From positions 67,696 to 131,695 of the forward strand of contig JAEZTL010000006.1 in the NCBI GenBank assembly GCA_023421395.1: DNA of 64,000 nt, given 5' to 3'. Position numbers and translations under genes: made by a program. The stretch's first letter is position 1, and each line of letters opens with the position of its first letter. The notes below the pieces were generated by a model. It had not been told where the DNA came from. It saw only the letters and a program-made list of their open reading frames with translations, and ran no database searches. Below, piece after piece: positions 49,958 to 61,084 of the stretch. The DNA comes from Bacillota bacterium. GTDB lineage: Bacteria; Bacillota; Clostridia; Christensenellales; Aristaeellaceae.

Positions 49958-51069
49958 TCTTCCCGGACTACAACCGAAGCGTATTGAACGTAGCGTGCTC
50001 GGTGTTGAAGCATTTTGGCGCCGAGCCGGCGCACGGGACACTGCCGGAGATTGCAGGCATGAAAAGCGCGTCCCACGTGGCGCTGGTCATTCTGGACGGC
50101 ATGGGGGCCGACGCCCTTTCCATGCTGCCGGAGGACGCTTTTCTCCGGCGGAAGCAGGCGGCCACGCTGACCAGCGTGTACCCTTCCACCACCACCGCCG
50201 CCACGAGCAGCCTGTACTCCGCGCTGTCCCCGGCGGAGCACGGCTGGCTGGGCTGGAGCTGCTACTTTAAGGAATACGCGCGGCTGGTGGACATCTTCCT
50301 GGACCGGGACAGTTATACCTTCGAGAAGCTTTCGTCCTCGCCCGCGCGGGCGCTGATGCCCTTTGAGAGCGTGTTCTCCCGCATCCGCCGCGCGACCTGC
50401 GGCCGGGTGGCGACCCGGGCGGTGTTCCCCTTTGAGCCCGGCTTCACGGGGATGGACGAATTGCGCGTCGCCCGCACGCTCGAGGAGGCGGCAACCGCCG
50501 TCCTGGGTCTCGACGGCCGGGAGGCGTTCACGCTTCTCTATTGGCCGGACCCGGATGAAACCATGCACACCCACGGCGCGCGCGGCGAAAAGGCGCGCCG
50601 CGCCGTCACGCGGCTGAATGCCTGGGCGGAGTCTCTTGCTGCGCGGCTTCGGGACACCGCGCTCGTCGTCACCGCCGATCACGGACTCATGGACGTGACC
50701 GACGTGGTGTGGCTGAACGAGCGGCCGGAACTCATGGGCTGCCTTCAGATGCCGCCGTCGCTGGAGAGCCGCGCGGCGTCTCTTCTTGTCAAGCGGGGCC
50801 GCTCGGCGGAGTTTGAGCGCGCGTTCCGGGCGGAACTGGGGGAGGACTTCCTGCTGATGCCCCGGGAAGAGGCGCTCACGCGGGCGCTCTTCGGCCCCGG
50901 CGCGCTGCACCCGAAGGCGGACGACTTTATCGGCGACTACATGGCGCTGGCCACCGGCAAAAAGGCCCTCTATTACCGTCCGGAGGGCGCCCCTGCCCAC
51001 GGGAGGATGATCGGCCACCACGCGGGGCTGACCGAGGCCGAGATGTTGGTGCCGCTGATTCTGGCGTGA
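49954..51069 (+). CDS. Alkaline-phosphatase-superfamily phosphodiesterase/nucleotide pyrophosphatase
   Basis: A 371-residue enzyme without signal peptide. Metal and nucleophile motifs of the type I phosphodiesterase family are visible: LDGMGADAL, YPSTTTAAT with the catalytic threonine, YWPDPDETMHTHG, VTADHGLMD and the late IGHHAGLT. It probably hydrolyses a phosphodiester or pyrophosphate bond; the substrate is unknown. It overlaps gltX by 4 nt and precedes a TupA-like gene. Confidence 0.85.
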   Translation: MIFPDYNRSVLNVACSVLKHFGAEPAHGTLPEIAGMKSASHVALVILDGMGADALSMLPEDAFLRRKQAATLTSVYPSTTTAATSSLYSALSPAEHGWLGWSCYFKEYARLVDIFLDRDSYTFEKLSSSPARALMPFESVFSRIRRATCGRVATRAVFPFEPGFTGMDELRVARTLEEAATAVLGLDGREAFTLLYWPDPDETMHTHGARGEKARRAVTRLNAWAESLAARLRDTALVVTADHGLMDVTDVVWLNERPELMGCLQMPPSLESRAASLLVKRGRSAEFERAFRAELGEDFLLMPREEALTRALFGPGALHPKADDFIGDYMALATGKKALYYRPEGAPAHGRMIGHHAGLTEAEMLVPLILA

Positions 51070-51079
51070 GGTGAAATGA

Positions 51080-51985
51080 ATGCTTGAAGCGATCCGCCTG
51101 AGCTTTTTCAAACTGATGCTGAAGCTGAGCCGCAGAAATCTACTCAATTTTCTGCCCGACCGGGCGTACCTGAAAATCCAGTATTTTTTGAAGCTGGGGC
51201 GCAAACTGAACCTTGAAGCCCCGGCGCTCTACAACGAAAAGCTGCAGTGGATCAAGCTCTACGACCGAAATCCGCTCTACACGCGCATGGCGGATAAGCT
51301 ATCGGTCCGGGATTATGTAAAGGAGCGCGGCTGCGGCGAGTACCTGATCCCCGTGCTCCTTGTCTGCGACCGGCCGGAGGAGATCGACTGGGATGGCCTG
51401 CCGGACCGTTTTGTGGTCAAGTGCAGCCACGGCTCCTCCTCCAACATCATCGTGACCGACAAAGCCTTGCAGGACCGGGCAAAAGACATGGGCGACCTCC
51501 GCCGCTGGATGCGGCGCAACTGGTTCTGGCTCAGCCGCGAGTGGCCCTATAAGGATGTCAAGCCCCGCATCCTGGTCGAAGCCTTCATCGGCGACGAGCA
51601 CGGCAAGGCACCCTACGACTACAAGATCCTGTGCTTTGACGGCGAGCCGGCCTATATCATCGTGGACGCCGACCGCTACGAGGGCCACACCAGGAATTTC
51701 TACAGCCCCGAATGGGTAAAACAGGATATGTTCAACCGACATCCGCCGATCCCTCGGGAAATTCCGCGGCCGGAGCACCTGACCGAGATGCTGGACGTGG
51801 CCCGGAAGCTGTCCCGCGGCATCCCCCATGTGCGGGTGGATCTCTACGAGGCGAACGGCCGCGTGTACTTCGGCGAAACCACCTTTTTCCACGGCTTCGG
51901 CATGGAGGTGTTCCGCCCCCGCGAATTCGAAAAGCACCTGGGCGATCTGATCCCGCTGCCGAAAAAGCCGGAAGCGGGCCAATAA
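51080..51985 (+). CDS. TupA-like ATP-grasp protein
   Basis: A 301-residue protein resembling TupA-type ATP-grasp enzymes, which are linked to teichuronopeptide or surface-polysaccharide modification. Characteristic blocks are LYNEKLQWIKLYDRNPLYT, DRFVVKCSHGSSSNIIV (nucleotide-binding), DYKILCFDGEPAYI and VRVDLYEANGRVYFGETTF (metal-binding end). GAGGTG precedes the ATG. It lies between two phosphoesterase-type genes; an envelope role is inferred. Confidence 0.85.
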   Translation: MLEAIRLSFFKLMLKLSRRNLLNFLPDRAYLKIQYFLKLGRKLNLEAPALYNEKLQWIKLYDRNPLYTRMADKLSVRDYVKERGCGEYLIPVLLVCDRPEEIDWDGLPDRFVVKCSHGSSSNIIVTDKALQDRAKDMGDLRRWMRRNWFWLSREWPYKDVKPRILVEAFIGDEHGKAPYDYKILCFDGEPAYIIVDADRYEGHTRNFYSPEWVKQDMFNRHPPIPREIPRPEHLTEMLDVARKLSRGIPHVRVDLYEANGRVYFGETTFFHGFGMEVFRPREFEKHLGDLIPLPKKPEAGQ

Positions 51986-52008
51986 AGCCCCCAACTTTAA
52001 GGAGAAAA

Positions 52009-52701
52009 ATGGATTTCTACGTTCAAATGCACCTGCACACCTCGGAGAGCAGCCGCTGCGGGGAGGGCTCCGCGAAAGATATGATGTGCGCCTGCAAGCG
52101 CGCGGGCTACAATCTCGTGGTGGTCACCGACCACTTTATGAACGCCAACATCCGCGTGAGCCCCTTCGCGCGCTGGCCGGAAAAGGTCGAGGCGCTGATG
52201 AAGGGATACCGCACGGCGAAGGCCGAGGGCGAGCGGATCGGTCTAACCGTACTCTTTGGATGGGAAACCTACACCGGCGGCCCGGAATACCTGACCTACG
52301 GCTTGGGGGAGGAATTTCTCCTGGAAAACCCGGGCATCGACCGACTGGGCGCCCGGGAGTATCTCCGGGCGGTGCGCTCGGCGGGCGGCTTTGTGTGCCA
52401 CGCGCACCCGTTCCGGGAGGCCTACTACATCCCGCGCTTCACGCCCCTCACCGGAGAGGTGGACGCCATTGAGGTCTTCAACGCCGGCAATGCCGACCCC
52501 GCCTGGAACCGGAAGGCGCTGGCCCTCGCCGAAAGGACGGGCCTTATCCGGATGGCCGGCTCCGACGCCCACGACGTCTCCCGCGTCGGCTACGGCGCGC
52601 TCCGGCTGGACCGGAGCGTCGCCGCGATGGAAGACCTGATCGCCGCCCTGCGCCAGGGGCGCGCGCAGGTGGTTGAAAAAATGCCCGCGTTTGAACCTTA
52701 A
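52009..52701 (+). CDS. PHP-domain phosphoesterase
   Basis: A 230-residue metal-dependent phosphoesterase of the PHP superfamily. The metal ligands are visible in HLHTSESS near residue 8, VVTDHFM near 40, a glutamate in GWETY, CHAHPFREA and the C-terminal GSDAHDVS. Related proteins cleave nucleoside bisphosphates or histidinol phosphate; the substrate is not clear. The AAGGAG SD is 5 nt before the ATG at 52009. The secA -35 overlaps its last codons. Confidence 0.87.
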   Translation: MDFYVQMHLHTSESSRCGEGSAKDMMCACKRAGYNLVVVTDHFMNANIRVSPFARWPEKVEALMKGYRTAKAEGERIGLTVLFGWETYTGGPEYLTYGLGEEFLLENPGIDRLGAREYLRAVRSAGGFVCHAHPFREAYYIPRFTPLTGEVDAIEVFNAGNADPAWNRKALALAERTGLIRMAGSDAHDVSRVGYGALRLDRSVAAMEDLIAALRQGRAQVVEKMPAFEP

Positions 52702-52719
52702 CCCAAACTGTGATAGAAT
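52691..52719 (+). promoter_or_regulatory. Promoter of secA
   Basis: TTGAAC (52691-52696) and TAGAAT (52714-52719), spacer 17 bp. Confidence 0.65.
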
Positions 52720-52758
52720 GGTTCGATTGGCACCCATGAATCCCGGAGGACAAAAGGC

Positions 52759-55461
<2,703 letters not shown>

Positions 55462-55789
55462 AAACCTGCCAAAGCAGCGCTTCAGCGCGGGCGTTTAAAA
55501 TCCGCGGAGCGGCTTTCAAGCGCATGGGAATCAGAGCGGGAATGCTTTCCCCGCCGGCCGGGCAGGCTCGACCTTTGGGGGGAAGCCGAATCCGCCGCGC
55601 AGGTTGCCGGATCTGATGAAATGTCAGAAGGGCTCGGCGCCCTCCGCCCTTTCCCGAAGATGTGTTTGCGAGGCTCACTTAATTCCCTTTTGTGTGGGGT
55701 CAGGGGTAGATCATCTCCCCTTGCAGGAGGCCCGGAGGGCAGCGCCCTCCGGCGTTCCCCCGGTTTTATATCGTAAAGGATGTGAACTC
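55462..55789 (+). other. 328-bp intergenic region between secA and prfB, no gene seen
   Basis: Short open frames here lack coding character. A 9-bp GC hairpin CCGGAGGGC/GCCCTCCGG (55732-55740 and 55744-55752) is the only clear structure; it has no proper T-run. I found no match to SRP RNA, tmRNA or other known RNA. Confidence 0.5.
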
Positions 55790-56888
55790 ATGATCGAGAC
55801 CGATGGCTTCAAGCAGGATCTTATCGCCATCCGCAAGATGATCCGAGAGGCAGGTGACTCACTTTGACGTGGCTCACCTTGAGGAACAACTGACCGAATA
55901 CCAGGAGGACATGGGTTCGCCCGGCTTCTGGGACGATTTGGAGCGGGCGCAGAAGGTAAACCAGAAGGCCCACTCGGCGGAATCCCGGCTTGAACACTTC
56001 AAGTCGCTGGTCCGGCGCGCCGACGACCTGGAGGTTTTGATCGGCCTGGCTGACGAGGAGGACGACGCTTCGCTGGTGCCGGAGATCGCCGCGGAAATCG
56101 AGGCGATGAATAAGGACCTGGAGTCCCTCCGGCTGACCACGCTGCTCTCCGGCGAGTACGACTTGAACGCGTGCATTCTGTCGCTGCACGCCGGCGCGGG
56201 CGGGACCGAAGCGCAGGACTGGTGCCAGATGCTCTATCGCATGTACACCCGCTTCGCGGAGCGCATGGGCCTTGCGGTCAAGGAACTGGACTTTCTGGAG
56301 GGCGACGAGGCCGGCGTCAAATCGGTCACCTTCGAGGTCAGCGGCGACTACGCCTACGGCTTTTTGAAGAGCGAGCGCGGCGTGCACCGGCTGGTGCGCA
56401 TCTCGCCCTTTGACGCGGCCGCCCGACGGCACACGTCGTTCGCCTCCCTAGACGTTGCGCCCGTTATTGAAGACAGCGGCGAAACCGCGATCAAGCCGGA
56501 CGACATCCGGATCGACACCTACCGCTCCTCCGGCAAGGGCGGCCAGCACGTCAACCGGACGGACTCCGCCGTGCGCATCACCCACCTGGCCACCAACATC
56601 GTCGTCCAGTGCCAGAACGAGCGATCGCAGCTGCAAAACAAGGAAACGTGTTTCCGCATGCTGCGGGCGAGGCTGGCGGAGCTCAAGGAACGCGAGCGTC
56701 AGGAACAGATGGGCGACATCAAGGGTGAGCTCAAGAAAATCGAGTGGGGCAGTCAGATTCGCTCCTACGTATTTCAGCCCTACACGCTGGTCAAGGACCA
56801 CCGCACCGGCTACGAGATGGGCGACATCAACGCTGTGATGGACGGCGATCTGGAAGGTTTCGTGACCGCGTACCTGCAAAAGCTGTAA
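55790..56888 (+). CDS. prfB: Peptide chain release factor 2 with programmed +1 frameshift
   Basis: RF2 terminates translation at UGA and UAA. The first 25 codons (55790-55864, starting MIETDGFKQD) end at CTT TGA C, the classic autoregulatory shift site, with an SD-like AGGCAGGTG just upstream. The protein continues in the +1 frame from GAC at 55866 to 56888, giving 365 residues in all (…GDSL then DVAHLEEQ…). The peptide anticodon SPF (RISPFD) and catalytic GGQ (SGKGGQHVN) are present. The real CDS is join(55790..55864,55866..56888). SD AAAGGA precedes the ATG. Confidence 0.93.
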
Positions 56889-56903
56889 GTAGAAACCGTA
56901 CAA

Positions 56904-56940
56904 CGGTCTGTTTTCGGCGGAATCCGACGAAAACAGACCG
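56904..56940 (+). terminator. 13-bp perfect hairpin between prfB and lit
   Basis: Arms CGGTCTGTTTTCG (56904-56916) and CGAAAACAGACCG (56928-56940). The U-run is missing, and the next start codon is only 8 nt away, so it may be a weak terminator or a translation control element. Confidence 0.4.
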
Positions 56941-56947
56941 AAGTATT

Positions 56948-57679
56948 ATGAAAAGGGGCCGATTGCCGTTGAATACTCCGAAAAAAGGGCTCCGGGGCCT
57001 GATGGCGGCGCTGGGCATGCTGCTGATTGTGCCCGCGCTGATGCTGGGGGCTTTTGACCGGTATGCGCTGGACGGGGCGTACCACCGGCAGCTTTATGCG
57101 GCGCTGGATTCTGCCCGTGCGGCGGGCGTCGACGAGACCGCGCTTTCCGGCATCGGCGACATGCTGGTGGACTACCTGAAGGGCGCGCGGGAAGATCTAA
57201 ACATGACAGCGGCGGGGAACGGCGCGGCTCAGAAGGTATTCAACGAGCGGGAGATCGCCCACATGGAAGATGTGAGGGCGCTTTTTCAGTTGGAGCGGCG
57301 CATTGGAGCGGCGCTGGCGGCGCTGGGTCTTTTGCTGCTGGCCGCGGGGCTTCCCGGCGAGGGCTGGGCCCGCCGGCTTACGCGCGCGGGGCTGATCGGC
57401 CAGACATTCTGGCTTGCGCTGCTGCTGTTCCTGGGGATTTGGGCGGCGGCGGATTTTGACGGCGCCTTCCGGAGCTTTCACGCCGCGCTGTTTTCAAATG
57501 ACTTGTGGCTCCTGAACCCCGAGACAGACCTCATGATCCGAATGCTGCCGGAGAAATTCTTCGCGGCGGTGGCGGTTCATGCGCTGGGCGGCGTGCTGAT
57601 CGTCCAGGCTGTGCTGGCGTGCGCCTGGGGCCTCCCGGTGGCCATCGCGCGCCGGGCGCGCCGGAAGGAGACGACATGA
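56948..57679 (+). CDS. DUF1461 membrane protein, Lit-like lipoprotein intramolecular transacylase
   Basis: A 243-residue membrane protein with about four hydrophobic segments. The family motifs FNEREIAHMEDVRALF and FHAALFSNDLWLLNPETDLM, each with a conserved histidine, match DUF1461. Some members (Lit) move an acyl chain in lipoproteins to form lyso-lipoproteins, changing recognition by host TLR2. The ATG at 56948 has no good SD; in-frame TTG codons at 56963 and 56969 lie behind AAAGGGG and may be the true start. The stop overlaps tsaD as ATGA. Confidence 0.75.
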   Translation: MKRGRLPLNTPKKGLRGLMAALGMLLIVPALMLGAFDRYALDGAYHRQLYAALDSARAAGVDETALSGIGDMLVDYLKGAREDLNMTAAGNGAAQKVFNEREIAHMEDVRALFQLERRIGAALAALGLLLLAAGLPGEGWARRLTRAGLIGQTFWLALLLFLGIWAAADFDGAFRSFHAALFSNDLWLLNPETDLMIRMLPEKFFAAVAVHALGGVLIVQAVLACAWGLPVAIARRARRKETT

Positions 57680-58746
57680 CCTATCTGGAAAACGCGCGCC
57701 GGAAGGCGGATGCGCTTTGCCAAAAGGGCCGGGCGACCCTCCTCGCCATCGAGTCCTCCTGCGACGAGACCGCGGCGGCCGTGGTCCGGGATGGACGGAC
57801 GGTGCTCTCGGGTGTCATCGCGTCCCAGATCGAATCCCATGCGCTCTACGGCGGCGTCGTGCCGGAGATCGCGTCCCGCATGCACGTGGAGGCGCTCGAC
57901 TACCTGGCGGCGGAGGCGCTGTCCCGGGCGGGGCTATCTATGGAAGAGATCGATGCGGTGGCGGTCACGTACGGACCGGGGCTGGTGGGCGCGCTGCTGA
58001 CCGGCGTCAGTTGGGCGAAGGCCTTCGCCTACGGCCGAGGCTTGCCGCTGATTCCGGTCAACCATATCGAGGGGCACGTCAGCGCCAACTACCTGGCACA
58101 TCCGGAACTGGAACCGCCGTTTGTGTGCCTGGTGGCCTCTGGCGGGCACAGCCACATCGTGGAGGTATCGCGCTACGGCGCGTACCGGCTGCTGGGCCGT
58201 ACAATGGACGACGCCGCGGGCGAAGCCTTTGACAAGGTGGCCCGGGTGCTGGACATCCCGTATCCCGGCGGGCCGATTTTGGACAAACTGGCGGAGACGG
58301 GGGACGACGGCGCCTACCGTTTTCCGAAGGTATCCACCCATGGACCGTACGATTTTTCGTTCAGCGGACTCAAAACGGCGGTGATCAACCAGGCGCACAC
58401 CCTCCGCCAACAGGGCGGCCGGATCGATCAGGCGGGTTTTGCCGCCTCCTTCCGTCGGGCGGTGGTCTCGATGCTGGTGGAAAAGACCGTGAAGGCCGCG
58501 GTGGACACCGGTGCAAAGCGCCTGGCGGCGGCGGGCGGCGTGGCGGCCAATGCGCTGCTTCGCCTGGAGCTGGTCCGCGCGGGTGAGGCGGCGGGGCTTA
58601 CCGTCTTTCTGCCGCCGGCGCGGCTCTGTACCGACAATGCGGAAATGATCGGCAGCGCGGCATTTTACCGGCTGCTGGCGGGAGATTTGGCGGCGCTTTC
58701 GCTCAACGCGGATCCCGCGGCGCGCCTCGAAGGGTTCGGCGCCTGA
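57676..58746 (+). CDS. tsaD: tRNA threonylcarbamoyladenosine transferase subunit TsaD
   Basis: A 356-residue ASKHA-fold protein that transfers threonylcarbamoyl to A37 of ANN-decoding tRNAs, with TsaB and TsaE. The start LAIESSCDETAAAVV, the metal-binding HIEGH (PVNHIEGHVSANYL), ASGGHSHIV and the C-terminal CTDNAEMIG are diagnostic. The ATG lies 5 nt after GGAAGGAG and overlaps the preceding stop by 4 nt. tsaB and tsaE are not in the window. Confidence 0.96.
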   Translation: MTYLENARRKADALCQKGRATLLAIESSCDETAAAVVRDGRTVLSGVIASQIESHALYGGVVPEIASRMHVEALDYLAAEALSRAGLSMEEIDAVAVTYGPGLVGALLTGVSWAKAFAYGRGLPLIPVNHIEGHVSANYLAHPELEPPFVCLVASGGHSHIVEVSRYGAYRLLGRTMDDAAGEAFDKVARVLDIPYPGGPILDKLAETGDDGAYRFPKVSTHGPYDFSFSGLKTAVINQAHTLRQQGGRIDQAGFAASFRRAVVSMLVEKTVKAAVDTGAKRLAAAGGVAANALLRLELVRAGEAAGLTVFLPPARLCTDNAEMIGSAAFYRLLAGDLAALSLNADPAARLEGFGA

Positions 58747-59232
58747 CAATCGCGCCGGTTCCATCGCTTCCGACCGGCGGACTGTGGATGGTTTGGGGAA
58801 ACCGGTTTTCGACTCGCCTCCGGGATTTTCGCGTCCGGGGCGCCGAGGAAGGCCTTTTCCCCGTCATTTTCCGCCGAAACCGGGCGGTGCAGACGAAAAG
58901 CCGCGCTGCCTGCGAAAGACCCGCGCGAAACCGACCGGCGACGGATGGAACGCCGCGAAAACAGGCGTCGTTCTGTGGATAACTTTCCGGTTTCCTCATG
59001 AATAATCCACCGCGATTCCCCAAAATCCGCCAAAAACCAGCGATTTCCGGGGGATTTCTGTGGAAAAGCCTGTGGATATTGTGGATTACTGCGGAAAAAC
59101 CGCGGTATGTCGATGCATAATGAATGCATGCCGTTCAGGGCGCAAAAACCATCGGTCGCGCGGCGAAAAAGCCGTTGAATGGATACCTCCAAACTGGTAT
59201 AATGGCGTTATACGAAGAAAGCGGGGAGTGCC
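58747..59232 (+). other. Intergenic region with a cluster of DnaA-box-like sites
   Basis: No gene is seen in these 486 bp. One perfect DnaA box TGTGGATAA (58974-58982, complement of TTATCCACA) is accompanied by single-mismatch copies TGTGGAAAA (59059-59067), TGTGGATAT (59071-59079) and TGTGGATTA (59080-59088). More distant copies are TGTGGATGG (58783-58791) and, inverted, TAATCCACC (59003-59011). The last three strong sites lie within 30 bp, two of them end to end. Confidence 0.55.
59175..59203 (+). promoter_or_regulatory. Promoter of rhaB
   Basis: TTGAAT (59175-59180) and TATAAT (59198-59203), spacer 17 bp. Confidence 0.7.
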
Positions 59233-60714
59233 ATGAATACGAAGACATTGAACCTGCTGGGTTTTGACTTCGGCGCGTCCAGCGGCCGCGCGATGCTGGG
59301 CCGGTTTGACGGCGAACGCATCCACCTGACCGAGCTGCACAGGTTCTCCAACGATCCTGTGACGCTGAACGGCCGCATGGTCTGGGACGTGCAGCGGTTT
59401 TTCTTTGAAATGAAGCAGGCGCTGACCAAGGCGGCGAAAGAGGGCATTTCGCTGGATTCGATCGGCATCGACACCTGGGGCGTCGATTTCGGCCTGGTCG
59501 GCGCCGACGGCGCGCTGGTAGGCATCCCGGTACACTACCGCGACCCGCGCACCGAAGGCATCCTTGAAGAGGGGTTCAAGGTGATGCCCAAGAAAGACAT
59601 CTTCGCCCGCACCGGCCTGGCCTTCATCCAGTTCAACACGCTCTTCCAGCTCTACGCGATGAAGCGCGCGGGCGACCCGGTGTATTCCATCGCGGACAAG
59701 CTGCTCATGATGCCGGATCTTCTGGCCTACTTCCTGACGGGCAGAATGGCCACCGAGTACACGATCGCCTCCACCTCGCAGCTGATCGACCCCAACACCC
59801 GCGAGTGGGCCTGGGATCTGATGGATGCCTTCGGCATTCCGCGCTCGCTGTTCACCCCGATCGAGCAGCCCGGCGCGGTCCGGGGTACGCTTTTGCCCGG
59901 GATTGCCCGGGAGACCGGCGTCGGTGAGGTGCCGGTGATCGCGGTGTGCGAGCACGATACCGCCTCCGCCGTGGCCGCGGTGCCCGCGGAGGGCGACAAC
60001 TTCGCCTACATCTCCAGCGGCACATGGTCGCTTCTGGGCACCGAGATCCGCACACCCCTGTGCGAGCCGGCGGTCATGGAGGCCAACTACACCAACGAGG
60101 GCGGAGTGGACGGCACCACCCGTCTGCTCAAGAACATTATGGGCTTGTGGATCCTGCAGGAGTGCAAGCGGGAGTGGGACCGCCGCGAGGACGCGGTGGA
60201 CTTCGATACGCTGGACCGGATGGCGGCCGAGGCCCAGCCGTTCTTGGCGATCATGGACGTGGACGACCCGTGTTTCCTGCAGCCGGGCGGCATGCCTGCC
60301 CGCGTGCAGGCCTACTGCGAGCGCACCGGGCAGCCCATCCCCAAGGGCCGCGGCCAGATCATCCGCGTGATTCTGGAGAGCCTGGCGCTCAAGTACCGCT
60401 GGAGCGTCGAGCGGCTGGAGAAGGACCTTCTGCACCACCCGGTGGACGCGCTGAACATCGTCGGCGGCGGCAGCAAGAACGTGATGCTCAACCAGTTTAC
60501 CGCCAATGCCCTGAGAAAACCCGTCTTTGCGGGCCCGGGCGAGGGCACGGTAATCGGCAACCTTCTGGTGCAGGCGATGGCGCTGGGTGCGATCGGCTCC
60601 GTGGAAGAGCTGCGCCGCGTGGTGGCGCGGTCGTTCCCCACCGGCACCTACCAGCCCCAGGGCGACGGCGAAGACTGGAAGGCCGCCTATGAGCGCTTCC
60701 TGAAGCTTCTGTGA
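59233..60714 (+). CDS. rhaB: Rhamnulokinase-like FGGY carbohydrate kinase
   Basis: A 493-residue cytoplasmic kinase of the FGGY family. The order and motifs fit rhamnulokinase, which makes L-rhamnulose 1-phosphate: FDFGASSGRAMLG at the start, MVWDVQRFFFEMK, GIDTWGVDFGL, SSGTWSLLGTE and NIVGGGSKNVMLNQFTA. GGGGAG precedes the ATG. No rhamnose isomerase or aldolase gene is adjacent, so it may serve a dispersed pathway or another deoxysugar. Confidence 0.85.
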   Translation: MNTKTLNLLGFDFGASSGRAMLGRFDGERIHLTELHRFSNDPVTLNGRMVWDVQRFFFEMKQALTKAAKEGISLDSIGIDTWGVDFGLVGADGALVGIPVHYRDPRTEGILEEGFKVMPKKDIFARTGLAFIQFNTLFQLYAMKRAGDPVYSIADKLLMMPDLLAYFLTGRMATEYTIASTSQLIDPNTREWAWDLMDAFGIPRSLFTPIEQPGAVRGTLLPGIARETGVGEVPVIAVCEHDTASAVAAVPAEGDNFAYISSGTWSLLGTEIRTPLCEPAVMEANYTNEGGVDGTTRLLKNIMGLWILQECKREWDRREDAVDFDTLDRMAAEAQPFLAIMDVDDPCFLQPGGMPARVQAYCERTGQPIPKGRGQIIRVILESLALKYRWSVERLEKDLLHHPVDALNIVGGGSKNVMLNQFTANALRKPVFAGPGEGTVIGNLLVQAMALGAIGSVEELRRVVARSFPTGTYQPQGDGEDWKAAYERFLKLL

Positions 60715-61070
60715 CAGGTCTGCCCGGCTCCCTCGAACTCGCCTATCTGGGCGACGCGATCTACGACTTTTATGTTCGGGACCGGCTCGTGCGCGGCGGG
60801 GACCGCATCCGCGCGCTGCACCGATGCGCCATCTCCACCGTCTGCGCCCACGCCCAGTCGGAGGCGCTGACCAGGGTTGAGCCGCTTTTGACCGACGAGG
60901 AGCGCGCGGTGGTGCGCCGCGCGCGCAACGCGCACCAGACGCCGCCTCACAACGCAGACCCGGCGGAGTACCACCGGGCGACGGCGCTGGAGGCGCTGAT
61001 TGGGTATCTTTATCTGACGGAGCAGAAGGAGCGCATGGAAGCGCTGATCGCAGTCGCGCTGGGCGCGTAA
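60711..61070 (+). CDS. mrnC: Mini-ribonuclease III
   Basis: A 119-residue RNase III-fold nuclease without a dsRNA-binding domain, which matures 23S rRNA in Firmicutes. The catalytic motif is LELAYLGDAIYDFYVRDRL, with a second acidic motif ATALEALIGYLYL. The GTG start overlaps the rhaB stop as GTGA. Its usual partners cysS and rlmB are half present: rlmB follows 14 bp later. Confidence 0.9.
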   Translation: MTGLPGSLELAYLGDAIYDFYVRDRLVRGGDRIRALHRCAISTVCAHAQSEALTRVEPLLTDEERAVVRRARNAHQTPPHNADPAEYHRATALEALIGYLYLTEQKERMEALIAVALGA

Positions 61071-61084
61071 GGAGAGGGAAGCAT

